The translations under genes were made by a program, and so were the position numbers. A stretch of DNA of 64,000 bases from Salibaculum sp035270045 (GTDB taxonomy: Bacteria; Pseudomonadota; Alphaproteobacteria; Rhodobacterales; Rhodobacteraceae): contig NZ_DATFIP010000077.1 in the NCBI RefSeq assembly GCF_035270045.1, forward strand, positions 1 through 64,000, given 5' to 3'. Every line of letters begins with the position of its first letter. Position 1 is the first letter of the stretch. Below, one piece after another: positions 51,679 through 60,725 of this stretch. The notes below the pieces were generated by a model. The model did no database searches and was not told the origin of the DNA. It saw only the letters and a list, made by a program, of their open reading frames with translations.

Positions 51679-52452
51679 ATGAAGGGACTTGGAGCGGCCA
51701 TCGCCGTTTTGCTGGCCGTGACCGGGGCGGGGCAGGTGGCCGCACAGGCCGATATAGACGGCCTGCGCGTTGAACATGCCAATTCACGCAACACGGCGAT
51801 CACCGTGAATGCATCGGACTATCCGACGCGCAGCGGTCCGACCGCGATGGCATTCCAGGTGGCGCCCGGCCAATGCGCGGGCAACCGCACTTATAACGAT
51901 TGCGCCAATGGACGTGAACGCGCCGAAATCGTCGATCGCAACCGTATCTCGACCGGGCGGGAATACTGGTATGCGGCGTCCTTCCTGATCCCGCGCGGGG
52001 TCGAGGCGATCGACCCGGCGGTGACCGGTCTCATGCAATGGCAGGATACGCGCGGCAGTGGCGAGATCACCCTGGGCTTGTCCTACTACCGCGACGGGAT
52101 CGAGCTGGTGCAGGACGATCCGACCACGCAGCAGACCGATGATGGCGACCCGCCACGCCCGATGGTGATAAAGTATGTCATTCCCCGTGCGCAGGTGCAG
52201 GGGCGGTGGCATGACCTGCGGCTACAGGCGGTCTGGTCCGCCCGGTCGGACGGCCGCATCCGGGTCTGGATCAATGATCGGCTGGTGCACAGCCATGACG
52301 GCCCGAACCTGAACCGCGACGTCGCGCCCAGTTTCAAGTTCGGGCTTTATCGCTCCGGCCTTGGCCGGCTCAATGGCGACGCGCCCCGCCAGGTCATCTT
52401 CTACGACGACGTGCGCGCGGGCGACAGCCAGGCGGCCGTTACGGTTCAGTAG
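51679..52452 (+). CDS. Secreted polysaccharide lyase-like protein (heparin lyase I fold)
   Basis: The 257-residue product has a Sec signal peptide (IAVLLAVTGAGQVAAQA, cleavage near residue 23) and a jelly-roll domain of the polysaccharide lyase type PF14099/PL20-like, with GRERAEIVDRNRISTGREYW, TGLMQWQDTRGSGEITLGLS and RSDGRIRVWINDRLV. It probably cleaves or binds an acidic polysaccharide outside the cell. The ATG at 51679 follows a purine-rich AAGAAC. Its stop is 33 bp before the convergent carB stop. Confidence 0.8.
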   Translation: MKGLGAAIAVLLAVTGAGQVAAQADIDGLRVEHANSRNTAITVNASDYPTRSGPTAMAFQVAPGQCAGNRTYNDCANGRERAEIVDRNRISTGREYWYAASFLIPRGVEAIDPAVTGLMQWQDTRGSGEITLGLSYYRDGIELVQDDPTTQQTDDGDPPRPMVIKYVIPRAQVQGRWHDLRLQAVWSARSDGRIRVWINDRLVHSHDGPNLNRDVAPSFKFGLYRSGLGRLNGDAPRQVIFYDDVRAGDSQAAVTVQ

Positions 52453-52485
52453 GGGCCCTTTTCCGGCGCGGTCGGGACCCGGCGA

Positions 52486-55400
52486 TCACCCCTGCAATGC
52501 CCGCACGCGCACCTCGTCGCTGACCTTGGCCGTCATGGCCAGCGCAGCCGCATGAGAACCCGCGAGCGTGGTGTAATAGGGGATCTTGTCGGCCAGGGCC
52601 ACGGCGCGGATCGAGCGGCTGTCCTCGACCGCCGCCGCGCCTTCGGCGGAGTTGAAGACCAGCGCGATCTCGCCGTCCTTGAGGCGGTCCACCACCGTGC
52701 GGCCGCCCTCGTAGACCTTGTTGACCAGTTTCGTCTCGAACCCCTGGTCAGCCAGCCATTTGGCTGTGCCGCGGGTGGCGCAGATGGACATGCCGAGGTC
52801 CGTGACCATCTGCGCCGTTTCGCGCAGTACGTCGCCCTTGTCGGCGTCCTTGATCGAGAAGAAGACCGTGCCGGTGGTCGGCAGGTCCTGTCCCGCGCCC
52901 ATCTGCGCCTTGAGAAAGGCGCGGCCGAAATCGCGCGCCCAGCCCATGACTTCGCCGGTGGACCGCATTTCCGGTCCGAGGATCGTGTCGACGCCGGGAA
53001 AGCGGTTGAAGGGCAGCACTGCCTCTTTCACGCTGAACCACGGGGTTTGCGGATCGGCCAGGGTGTAGGGATTTCCCAGTGGCAGAACGTCCATCGGGTC
53101 CTCGGCCGGCGGGTAGGGCGGACGGTGGGGGAAATTCGACAGCGGTTCGCCCGCCATGAGCCGCGCGGCGATCGAGGCGATGGCGCTGTCCGTGGCCTTG
53201 GCCACGAAGGGCACTGTGCGGCTGGCACGGGGATTGACCTCGATCAGGTAGACCTCGCCGTCCTTGACCGCGAACTGCACGTTCATCAGGCCCTTGACCC
53301 GGAGGGCGCGCGCCAGGTCGATGGCCTGGCGTTTCATTTCCTCGATGACGTCGGCGGGAAGGGAATGCGGCGGCAGGCAGCAGGCGCTGTCGCCCGAGTG
53401 CACGCCAGCCTCTTCGATGTGCTGCATGATGCCGGCGATATGCACCGCCTCGCCGTCGCACAGGCAGTCGAGATCCACCTCGACCGCGCCGGAGAGGTAG
53501 CCGTCGAGCAAGACGGGGCTGTCGCCCGAGACGATCACGGCCTCCGCGATGTAGCGTTCCAGGTGGGCCATGTCGCGCACGATCTCCATGGCGCGCCCGC
53601 CGAGAACGTAGGAGGGGCGGATCACCAGCGGAAAGCCGATGCCCTCGGCGATCGCGAGGGCCTGGGTGTCGCTGCTGGCGATCCCGTTGCTGGGCTGCTT
53701 GAGGCCCAGCTTGCCCACCAGCGCCTGGAACCGCTCACGGTCCTCGGCCAGGTCGATGGCATCGGGCGGCGTGCCCAGGATAGGTATTCCGGCCGCCTCC
53801 AGGTCATTGGCCAGCTTGAGCGGGGTCTGGCCGCCGAACTGCACGATGACCCCGTGCAGGGTGCCATTGTCCTGTTCGACGCGCAGGATTTCCATGACGT
53901 GCTCGAAGGTCAGCGGTTCGAAATACAGCCGGTCCGAGGTGTCGTAGTCCGTGCTGACGGTCTCGGGATTGCAGTTGACCATGATGGTCTCGTAGCCCTG
54001 TTCCGTCAGCGCGAAACAGGCGTGACAGCAGCAATAATCGAACTCGATCCCCTGGCCGATCCGGTTCGGGCCGCCGCCCAGGATGACGACCTTCTTGCGG
54101 TCCGAAGGCCGTGCCTCGCATTCCGCCTCGCCCATCATGGGGGTCTCGTAGGTCGAATACATGTAGGGGGTCTGGGCCTCGAATTCGGCGGCGCAGGTAT
54201 CGATGCGCTTGAAGACCGCGGTCACGCCGGCGGCCTGGCGGGCCTTGCGGATCTCGGATTCAGGACGGCCGGTCAGGTGGCCGAGGCGGGCGTCGGTGAA
54301 ACCCATCATCTTGAGCCCGCGCAGGGCCTGCGGATCGGTGGGCAGCCCGTTGGATTCCACGTCCTGCTCGGCCTCGACGATTTCGCGGATGCGCGCCAGG
54401 AACCACGGATCGAAGGACGTGATGTCCTGGATGTCCGCGTCCGGGAAACCCTCGCGGATGGCCTGGGCGATGACGCGCAGCCGGTCTGGCGTCTGCTTGG
54501 CCAGCTCACGGGTGATGGCGGCACGGCCGTTCGTCGGATCATCGGCGCCGGGAATGGTGATCTCGTCGAAGCCGGTCAGGCCGGACTCCATCGAGGCCAG
54601 CGCCTTTTGCAGCGACTCGTGGATGGTGCGACCGATGGACATGGCCTCGCCCACCGATTTCATCGCCGTTGTCAGGTGCGGCTCCGCTCCGGGGAATTTC
54701 TCGAAGGCGAATTTCGGGATCTTGGTGACGACGTAGTCGATGGTGGGTTCGAAGCTGGCGGGCGTGACCTTGGTGATGTCATTGTCCAGTTCGTCCAGCG
54801 TATAGCCCACGGCCAGCTTGGCGGCGATCTTGGCGATGGGAAAGCCCGTTGCCTTGGACGCCAGCGCCGAGGACCGCGATACGCGCGGGTTCATCTCGAT
54901 CACGACCATGCGGCCGTCCTCGGGGTTCACGGCCCATTGCACGTTAGATCCGCCGGTTTCCACGCCGATCTCGCGCAGCACGTTGATGCTGTGCGTGCGC
55001 ATCAACTGGTATTCCTTGTCGGTCAGCGTCAGCGCCGGGGCCACGGTGATGGAATCGCCCGTATGCACCCCCATCGGGTCCACGTTCTCGATGGAACAGA
55101 CGATGATGGCGTTGTCGGCGCGGTCGCGCACGACCTCCATCTCGAACTCCTTCCAGCCCAGCAGGCTTTCGTCGATCAGGATCTGCCCGACCGGAGAGGC
55201 GTCCATGCCGGTGCGGCAATAGTGGATGTAGTCCTCGCGGTTGTAGGCCACGCCGCCGCCGGTGCCGCCCAGCGTATAGGCGGGGCGGATGATGGCGGGC
55301 AGGCCGACATCCTCGAGCGCCTCCAGAGCGATCGAGATCCCGGCCTCCAGGTCGTGGTGGCCGCCCGCGGTCCTGGGGGCGGTGACGATGGTGGCCTTGG

Positions 55401-55830
55401 GATTCTCGATTCCCAGCCGGTCCATCGCCTCGCGAAAGAGGTTGCGGTCCTCGGCCATCTCGATGGCGTCGCGCCGGGCGCCGATCATCTCGACGCCGTA
55501 CTCCTCCAGCACGCCCATGTCCGCCAGCGCCAGCGAGGTGTTCAGCCCGGTCTGCCCGCCCATGGTCGGCAGCAGGGCATCGGGACGTTCCTTGGCGATG
55601 ATCTTTGCGACGGTCTCTGGGGTGATGGGTTCGATGTAGGTGGCGTCCGCAAGGACGGGGTCGGTCATGATCGTGGCCGGGTTCGAGTTCACCAGGATCA
55701 CCCGGTAGCCCTCTTCGCGCAGCGCCTTGCAGGCCTGGGCGCCTGAATAGTCGAACTCGCAGGCCTGGCCGATGATGATGGGCCCCGCACCGATGATCAT
55801 GATCGACTGGATGTCGGTTCTCTTCGGCAT
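52486..55830 (-). CDS. carB: Carbamoyl-phosphate synthase, large subunit
   Basis: The 1114-residue synthetase makes carbamoyl phosphate from glutamine-derived ammonia, bicarbonate and two ATP, for arginine and pyrimidines. Order: carboxyphosphate ATP-grasp (1-400), oligomerisation (400-555), carbamoyl-phosphate ATP-grasp (about 560-960), and the regulatory MGS domain (960-1114). It opens with MPKRTDIQSIMIIGAGPIII, as expected, and repeats the motif in the second half at GGGPNRIGQGIEFDY. The first half contains an additional segment typical of alphaproteobacterial CarB. carA is not in the window. Confidence 0.98.
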   Translation of the reverse strand: MPKRTDIQSIMIIGAGPIIIGQACEFDYSGAQACKALREEGYRVILVNSNPATIMTDPVLADATYIEPITPETVAKIIAKERPDALLPTMGGQTGLNTSLALADMGVLEEYGVEMIGARRDAIEMAEDRNLFREAMDRLGIENPKATIVTAPRTAGGHHDLEAGISIALEALEDVGLPAIIRPAYTLGGTGGGVAYNREDYIHYCRTGMDASPVGQILIDESLLGWKEFEMEVVRDRADNAIIVCSIENVDPMGVHTGDSITVAPALTLTDKEYQLMRTHSINVLREIGVETGGSNVQWAVNPEDGRMVVIEMNPRVSRSSALASKATGFPIAKIAAKLAVGYTLDELDNDITKVTPASFEPTIDYVVTKIPKFAFEKFPGAEPHLTTAMKSVGEAMSIGRTIHESLQKALASMESGLTGFDEITIPGADDPTNGRAAITRELAKQTPDRLRVIAQAIREGFPDADIQDITSFDPWFLARIREIVEAEQDVESNGLPTDPQALRGLKMMGFTDARLGHLTGRPESEIRKARQAAGVTAVFKRIDTCAAEFEAQTPYMYSTYETPMMGEAECEARPSDRKKVVILGGGPNRIGQGIEFDYCCCHACFALTEQGYETIMVNCNPETVSTDYDTSDRLYFEPLTFEHVMEILRVEQDNGTLHGVIVQFGGQTPLKLANDLEAAGIPILGTPPDAIDLAEDRERFQALVGKLGLKQPSNGIASSDTQALAIAEGIGFPLVIRPSYVLGGRAMEIVRDMAHLERYIAEAVIVSGDSPVLLDGYLSGAVEVDLDCLCDGEAVHIAGIMQHIEEAGVHSGDSACCLPPHSLPADVIEEMKRQAIDLARALRVKGLMNVQFAVKDGEVYLIEVNPRASRTVPFVAKATDSAIASIAARLMAGEPLSNFPHRPPYPPAEDPMDVLPLGNPYTLADPQTPWFSVKEAVLPFNRFPGVDTILGPEMRSTGEVMGWARDFGRAFLKAQMGAGQDLPTTGTVFFSIKDADKGDVLRETAQMVTDLGMSICATRGTAKWLADQGFETKLVNKVYEGGRTVVDRLKDGEIALVFNSAEGAAAVEDSRSIRAVALADKIPYYTTLAGSHAAALAMTAKVSDEVRVRALQG

Positions 55831-55937
55831 TGTGACGGCCCCTCGGCTTTCATGTGTGGCGATTCAGGCAACATGGCATGTGCCCAAATTGTCGTGGGTT
55901 ATAGGGATGGTGCGCGCCGGTGCAAGGGCTCATTGGC

Positions 55938-55963
55938 GCGGCGCCCCTTTGCCGGGGCGCTGC
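55938..55963. repeat. Strong inverted repeat in the carB-pabB divergent spacer
   Basis: GCGGCGCCCC and GGGGCGCTGC form a 10-bp stem with one G-T pair and a 6-base loop, 108 bp upstream of carB and 126 bp upstream of pabB. It may be part of a structured leader or an operator. No T-run follows on either strand. Confidence 0.35.
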
Positions 55964-56088
55964 GCGGCGGCTTTGACGACCGAACGGGCGTTTTCGGCCC
56001 TGTTCGCCGGCCGATGCGCGGACTATGTAGCGGGACTGGAACGGGACCGGGGAATACGACCGGGGAACTGGCCTGAAAAGGGACATCC

Positions 56089-57207
56089 GTGCGGCTGAGG
56101 TTCGACAGCATGGCAGGGCCGGAAACGGCCGGCGCGGCGGCGCAGTTCGCCGGCGCAACCGACGTGATCCGCGCCGACCGCCCCGACCAGGTGCCTGCCG
56201 CGCTGGCCGCGCTGGAAACCGCGCGCGCGACCGGCAAGTGGCTGGCCGGCTATGCCAGCTACGAACTGGGCTACGCGCTGGAGCCTGCGTTGGCCGGGCT
56301 GATGCCCGAGGCGCGCAGGCTGCCGCTGCTGTGTTTCGGGGTTTTCGACGGACCGGAGCCAGCAGCACCGCTTGCGGACGGCCCGGCCCGGATCGGGCCG
56401 CTACGCCCACGCTGGAGCGCGGATAGATATGGCGCGGCCTTTGCCCGGGTGCATGACTGGATCGGCGCCGGGGACATCTACCAGGCCAACCTGACCTTTC
56501 CCATCGACACGGAAGTCACGGGCGAGAGCGCGGCGATCTTCGCGGCGCTGACAGCGCGTCAGAGCGTCGGCCACGGCGTTCTGGTCGAACAGGAGGGCCT
56601 GCCCGACATCCTGTCGCGGTCGCCTGAACTGTTCTTTCGCATCCGGGCCGACGGACGGCTTGAGACGCTGCCCATGAAGGGCACCATGCCGCGTGGCGAC
56701 ACGCCGGAGGCCGACGCGCTGTCCCGTGCGCACCTGTCCGGTGATGTCAAGAATCGCGCCGAAAACCTGATGATCGTGGACTTGCTGCGCAACGACCTGA
56801 GCCGCGTTGCCACGCTCGGATCGGTGCGGGTGCCGGAGCTGTTCCACGTGCAGACCTACACCACCGTCCACCAGATGGTCAGCCGGGTCGTCGGGCAACT
56901 GCGCCCCGGCACCGGGTTGGGCGCGGTGTTCACGGCCCTCTACCCCTGCGGATCGATCACCGGGGCGCCCAAGGTGCGCGCAATGGAGATCATCCGCGCC
57001 CTGGAGGAGGCCCCGCGCGAGGCGTATTGCGGCACGATCGGCTGGGCCGCCCCGGACGGGCGCGCGGAATTCAACGTGGCGATCCGGACCCTGCTGCGCG
57101 AGGGCGACACGGCGGTGCTCAATGTCGGCGGCGGCGTGGTCTGGGACAGCACGGCGCAGGCCGAGTACGAAGAGGCCCTGCTCAAGGCACGCTTCGCGGC
57201 ACTCTAG
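56089..57207 (+). CDS. pabB: Aminodeoxychorismate synthase component I
   Basis: The 372-residue chorismate-binding enzyme makes 4-amino-4-deoxychorismate for folate synthesis, with a glutaminase partner elsewhere. Landmarks are GAGDIYQANLTFP, MKGTMPRGDTPEADA, LMIVDLLRNDLSRVA and PCGSITGAPKVRAMEI. It is somewhat shorter at the N-terminus than long PabB forms. The start is GTG at 56089; an ATG at 56110 is an alternative. Its stop lies one base from the stop of the convergent cfa gene. Confidence 0.93.
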   Translation: MRLRFDSMAGPETAGAAAQFAGATDVIRADRPDQVPAALAALETARATGKWLAGYASYELGYALEPALAGLMPEARRLPLLCFGVFDGPEPAAPLADGPARIGPLRPRWSADRYGAAFARVHDWIGAGDIYQANLTFPIDTEVTGESAAIFAALTARQSVGHGVLVEQEGLPDILSRSPELFFRIRADGRLETLPMKGTMPRGDTPEADALSRAHLSGDVKNRAENLMIVDLLRNDLSRVATLGSVRVPELFHVQTYTTVHQMVSRVVGQLRPGTGLGAVFTALYPCGSITGAPKVRAMEIIRALEEAPREAYCGTIGWAAPDGRAEFNVAIRTLLREGDTAVLNVGGGVVWDSTAQAEYEEALLKARFAAL

Positions 57208-57208
57208 G

Positions 57209-58444
57209 TCATTGCGCCGCGTGCGGCCGGCGCCCGGGCATCGGGTAAAGGTAGTCGCGCGTCACCGGCACGGCGTACTGCCGATGGCTCAGTTGGACCT
57301 GGAACACCGCTTGGCGGGCTTGCTCGAAGGTCGCCTCGCAGGCCACCAGGTAGAACCGCCACATCCGGATGAAGCGGTCGTCCGTCATCGCCCGCACCTG
57401 TGGCAGCGCGGCCTCGAAGCGCTGGCGCCAGTGGTTCAGCGTGCGCGCATAGTGCCCGCGCAGCACTTCGATATCCGTGGCCCAGAGCCCCGAGCGTTCG
57501 ATGGGCGGCGCCAGTTCCGACAGCGAGGGCACGTAGCCGCCCGGGAAGATGTATTTCGCCAGCCAGTCGGACGTGGGCCGGGGTGGGGCGACCTGCCCGA
57601 TCGTGTGGATCAGCGCAACGCCATCGGGGGCCAGCAGGTCCTGGACCTTGCTGAAATAGGTATCGTACTGGGGCAGGCCGACGTGTTCCAGCATGCCGAC
57701 GCTGACGATCCGGTCGAAGCGTTCGTCCAGCTTGCGGTAGTCCATCAGGCGGAATGCGACGCGGTCCGACAGGCCCGCGGCCTCGGTGCGCCCGCGCGCG
57801 GTGGCCAGCTGGTTTTCCGACAGGGTCACGCCGGTTACGCGCGCCTCGTGATCGCGCGCCAGCGTCAGCGCCATGCCGCCCCAACCGCAACCGATATCCA
57901 GCACGCGCATCCCCGGCTCCAGTCGCAGCTTGGCCGCGATATGGGCCTTCTTGGCCTCCTGCGCCGCGTCCAGGGTCATGTCGGGCCGGGCGAAATAGGC
58001 GCAGGAATACTGCATGTCCGCATCCAGAAAGAGACGGTAAAGGTCATCGGACAGGTCGTAGTGATGTGCCACGTTGCGGCGGGCCCGGCGCGGGTCGTTG
58101 CGTTGCAGGACCCGGTTCAGCCGCCGCCGCAGGTTCTGCATGGCCCGGAACCAGGCCGGCATTTGCCCGCGCCCGTGCATGTTGCTGGTGAAAAGCGCGA
58201 CAAGGTCGTAGAGCCCATCCGGCGCCACCTCGATCTGGCCATCCATGTAGCCCTCGCCAAAGGCCATGACGGGGCTGAGGCACAGCGTCCGGTAATACCG
58301 CGGATCCGTAACCCGCATCCGGGCCGGGGCCAGGGCATTGCTGTCGCGCCCGTACCTGCTGACCGATCCGTCGGCCCAGGCCACCTCGAGCGTGCCCTCG
58401 ACAACGAGCCTGTCCAGCAGCCTGTCCAGCGTGGTCTTCCACAT
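57209..58444 (-). CDS. cfa: Cyclopropane-fatty-acyl-phospholipid synthase
   Basis: The 411-residue SAM-dependent enzyme adds a methylene group across double bonds of membrane phospholipids. The SAM motif VLDIGCGWGGMALTLARD is at about 181-198; a helix and active-site segment YFSKVQDLLAPDGVALIHTI and the C-terminal RMWRFYLVACEATFEQ fit Cfa. The N-terminal lipid-binding domain begins MWKTTLDRLLDRLVV. The start at 58444 has an AGGGTGCC-type ribosome site; the open frame upstream is unrelated. It is divergent from aspS. Confidence 0.94.
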   Translation of the reverse strand: MWKTTLDRLLDRLVVEGTLEVAWADGSVSRYGRDSNALAPARMRVTDPRYYRTLCLSPVMAFGEGYMDGQIEVAPDGLYDLVALFTSNMHGRGQMPAWFRAMQNLRRRLNRVLQRNDPRRARRNVAHHYDLSDDLYRLFLDADMQYSCAYFARPDMTLDAAQEAKKAHIAAKLRLEPGMRVLDIGCGWGGMALTLARDHEARVTGVTLSENQLATARGRTEAAGLSDRVAFRLMDYRKLDERFDRIVSVGMLEHVGLPQYDTYFSKVQDLLAPDGVALIHTIGQVAPPRPTSDWLAKYIFPGGYVPSLSELAPPIERSGLWATDIEVLRGHYARTLNHWRQRFEAALPQVRAMTDDRFIRMWRFYLVACEATFEQARQAVFQVQLSHRQYAVPVTRDYLYPMPGRRPHAAQ

Positions 58445-58616
58445 GGCACCCTCCGTGGTTCGCGGGTCCGAAGATGGCCGCCCCTTTGAGAAATGCGCGT
58501 GGATGATAGACCAGAGCGGCCGTCTGGCCAAGCCCGAGCGGCCTGCGCCCTTGCCCCTGACGGTGCCACGGTGTATCGGCCCGACCGACGCCACGCCCAT
58601 CGCAAGAGGACATCCC

Positions 58617-60605
58617 ATGCACGCCTATCGCACCCATAGCTGCGCCGACCTGACCAAGGACAGCGTCGGCGAGACCGCCCGCCTCTCGGGTTGGGTCCAT
58701 CGCGTGCGCGACCACGGCGGGGTGCTCTTCATCGACCTGCGTGATCATTACGGCGTCACGCAGGTGCTCTGTGATCCTGACAGCCCGGTGTTCGCCGAGG
58801 TGGAAAAGGTCCGTAGCGAGTGGTGCATCCGCATTGACGGCGTGGTCAAGGCCCGCGACCCCGAGCTGATCAACCCCAAGCTGCCCACCGGCGAGATCGA
58901 GGTCTACATCCGCGACATCGAGGTGCTGGGCACGGCCGAGGAACTGCCGCTGATGGTCTTCGGCGACCAGGAATACCCCGAGGAAACCCGCCTGCGCTAT
59001 CGCTACCTTGACCTGCGCCGCGAAGAGATGCAGCGCAACATGACCCTGCGCTCGGACGTGGTGGCCGCGATGCGCCGGCGCATGTGGGACCAAGGGTTCC
59101 GCGAATACCAGACCCCGATCATCACCGCCTCGTCGCCAGAGGGCGCGCGCGACTTCCTGGTGCCGTCGCGGCTGCATCCGGGACGCTTCTACGCGCTGCC
59201 CCAGGCGCCGCAGTTGTTCAAGCAGCTGATCATGGTTAGCGGTTTCGACAAGTATTTCCAGATCGCGCCTTGTTTCCGTGACGAGGACCCCCGCGCCGAC
59301 CGCTCGCCCACGGATTTCTACCAGCTCGACATGGAGATGTCCTTCGTCGAGCAGCAGGACGTATTCGACACGATCCAGCCGGTGATCGAGGGCATCTTCG
59401 AGGAGTTCGGTGGTGGCAAGAAGGTCGACAAGCACTGGCCGCAGATTTCCTATGCCGATGCGGCGAAATGGTATGGCACCGACAAGCCCGACCTGCGCAA
59501 CCCGATCAAGATGCAGGACACGTCCGAGCATTTCCGCGGCTCGGGCTTTGCCATCTTCGCAAATCTGCTGGAACAAGAGGGCACCGAGGTCCGCGCCATT
59601 CCAGCGCCCGGCGGCGGGTCGCGCAAGTTCTGCGACCGGATGAACGCCTTTGCCCAGAAAGAGGGCCTGCCGGGGATGGGGTATATTTTTTGGCGCGAAG
59701 TGAAGAACCCAGATTGGAATCCGCAGGTGAGGGGTGAAATCGAGAACTGGCTAGAAGCAAAGAAGGTCGAGCGAGGTATTTTGGAAGCAATTGTCGAAGG
59801 GGACAACATTGCTTCGAACGACCTTCTTCGCGAAATTGCGGATTTGATCGAAAAAGGAGACCCTTTAGATCACGCCAAAGCGCGCGACTTGGCGGAAAAA
59901 ACATTCTCTAATAAAGAGATCATGGAAGCCGCCGGCCCGCTGGCCAAGAACATCGGCCCGGAACGGACCGAGGCGATCCGCCAGCAGCTGGGCCTGGGCA
60001 AGGGCGACGCGGCCTTCTTCCTGGGTGGCAAGCCCTCAAGCTTCGAACGCGTGGCCGGCAAGGCGCGCGACGTGATCGGCGAGGAACTGGGCCTCACCGA
60101 CCCAGACCGCTTCGCCTTTGCCTGGATCGTCGATTTCCCGATGTACGAGGCCGACGAGGAAACCGGCGAGATCGACTTCAGCCATAACCCCTTTTCCATG
60201 CCCCAGGGCGGTCTGGACGCGCTGTCGGGCGATCCGCTATCGGTGCTGGGCTACCAGTATGACCTGGCCTGCAATGGCTACGAACTGGTCTCGGGCGCGA
60301 TCCGGAACCATCGGCTCGACGTGATGATCAAGGCCTTCGAGAAGGCGGGCTACGACGAGGCCGAGGTCAAGAAACGCTTCGGCGGGCTGGTCAGTGCCTT
60401 CCAGTACGGCGCCCCGCCGCACGGCGGCTGCGCGGCTGGCATCGACCGTATCGTCATGTTGCTGGCCGAGGAACACAACATCCGTGAGGTCATCATGTTC
60501 CCCATGACCCAGCGCGCCGAGGACCTGATGATGGATGCCCCGTCCGAGCCGACCAACGAGCAACTGCGCGAGCTTCACCTGCGCGTGATCCCGCCCGAGG
60601 CCTGA
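58617..60605 (+). CDS. aspS: Aspartyl-tRNA synthetase with a 74-residue insert in the GAD domain
   Basis: This class II synthetase charges tRNA(Asp) (and probably tRNA(Asn)). It has an N-terminal OB-fold anticodon domain (1-110), motif 1 (about 165-195), motif 2 FRDEDPRADR (220-229), the GAD insertion domain (about 305-510) and motif 3 near PPHGGCAAGIDRIVM. All catalytic landmarks are intact. The total of 662 residues exceeds the usual 590 by about 70 because residues 362-435, between GYIFWRE and MEAAGPLAKN, are extra. Their DNA is much less GC-rich than the gene. The frame is unbroken, so the protein is likely made and must work, because the enzyme is essential unless another AspRS exists. 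The ATG at 58617 gives the normal start. Confidence 0.95.
   Translation: MHAYRTHSCADLTKDSVGETARLSGWVHRVRDHGGVLFIDLRDHYGVTQVLCDPDSPVFAEVEKVRSEWCIRIDGVVKARDPELINPKLPTGEIEVYIRDIEVLGTAEELPLMVFGDQEYPEETRLRYRYLDLRREEMQRNMTLRSDVVAAMRRRMWDQGFREYQTPIITASSPEGARDFLVPSRLHPGRFYALPQAPQLFKQLIMVSGFDKYFQIAPCFRDEDPRADRSPTDFYQLDMEMSFVEQQDVFDTIQPVIEGIFEEFGGGKKVDKHWPQISYADAAKWYGTDKPDLRNPIKMQDTSEHFRGSGFAIFANLLEQEGTEVRAIPAPGGGSRKFCDRMNAFAQKEGLPGMGYIFWREVKNPDWNPQVRGEIENWLEAKKVERGILEAIVEGDNIASNDLLREIADLIEKGDPLDHAKARDLAEKTFSNKEIMEAAGPLAKNIGPERTEAIRQQLGLGKGDAAFFLGGKPSSFERVAGKARDVIGEELGLTDPDRFAFAWIVDFPMYEADEETGEIDFSHNPFSMPQGGLDALSGDPLSVLGYQYDLACNGYELVSGAIRNHRLDVMIKAFEKAGYDEAEVKKRFGGLVSAFQYGAPPHGGCAAGIDRIVMLLAEEHNIREVIMFPMTQRAEDLMMDAPSEPTNEQLRELHLRVIPPEA
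59679..59921 (+). other. Foreign-looking in-frame tract inside aspS
   Basis: The extra coding tract is 59700-59921 (74 codons); it reads through without a stop and keeps the aspS frame. By my count 105 of 222 bases are G or C (about 47 percent), against about 65 percent around it. The change of codon use begins earlier, in the codons for GYIF at 59679-59690 (ggg, tat, att, ttt instead of the GC-ending codons used elsewhere), which suggests that neighbouring aspS sequence was replaced as well. The peptide is charged and predicted helical, with IENWLEAKKVERGILEAIV and LREIADLIEKGDPLDHAKA. I recognise no domain. Confidence 0.8.
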
Positions 60606-60725
60606 CGCCCGCGCCCGGCGCCCCGCCCGCATCCTGCGCAGTTCCCCGCCTGTGCCGCGATTTCGGGACGGACAAGGGGGGATCGGACGTATAGGATCGG
60701 CGTGAAGCCGAGCAGAGGGGATGCT

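Noticed and set aside
52552..55746. Very long open frame (about 1060 codons) on the plus strand opposite carB
   Set aside because: It is the antisense shadow of carB in high-GC DNA; its composition (rich in His, Arg, Gly, Ala, Val) is typical of such shadows and no family is recognisable.
59700..59921. Intein or self-splicing intron as explanation for the aspS insert
   Set aside because: At 74 residues it is far too short for an intein, and the frame is continuous, lacking splicing-junction residues such as a terminal Asn before Cys, Ser or Thr; a group I or II intron would not be expected to stay open in frame.
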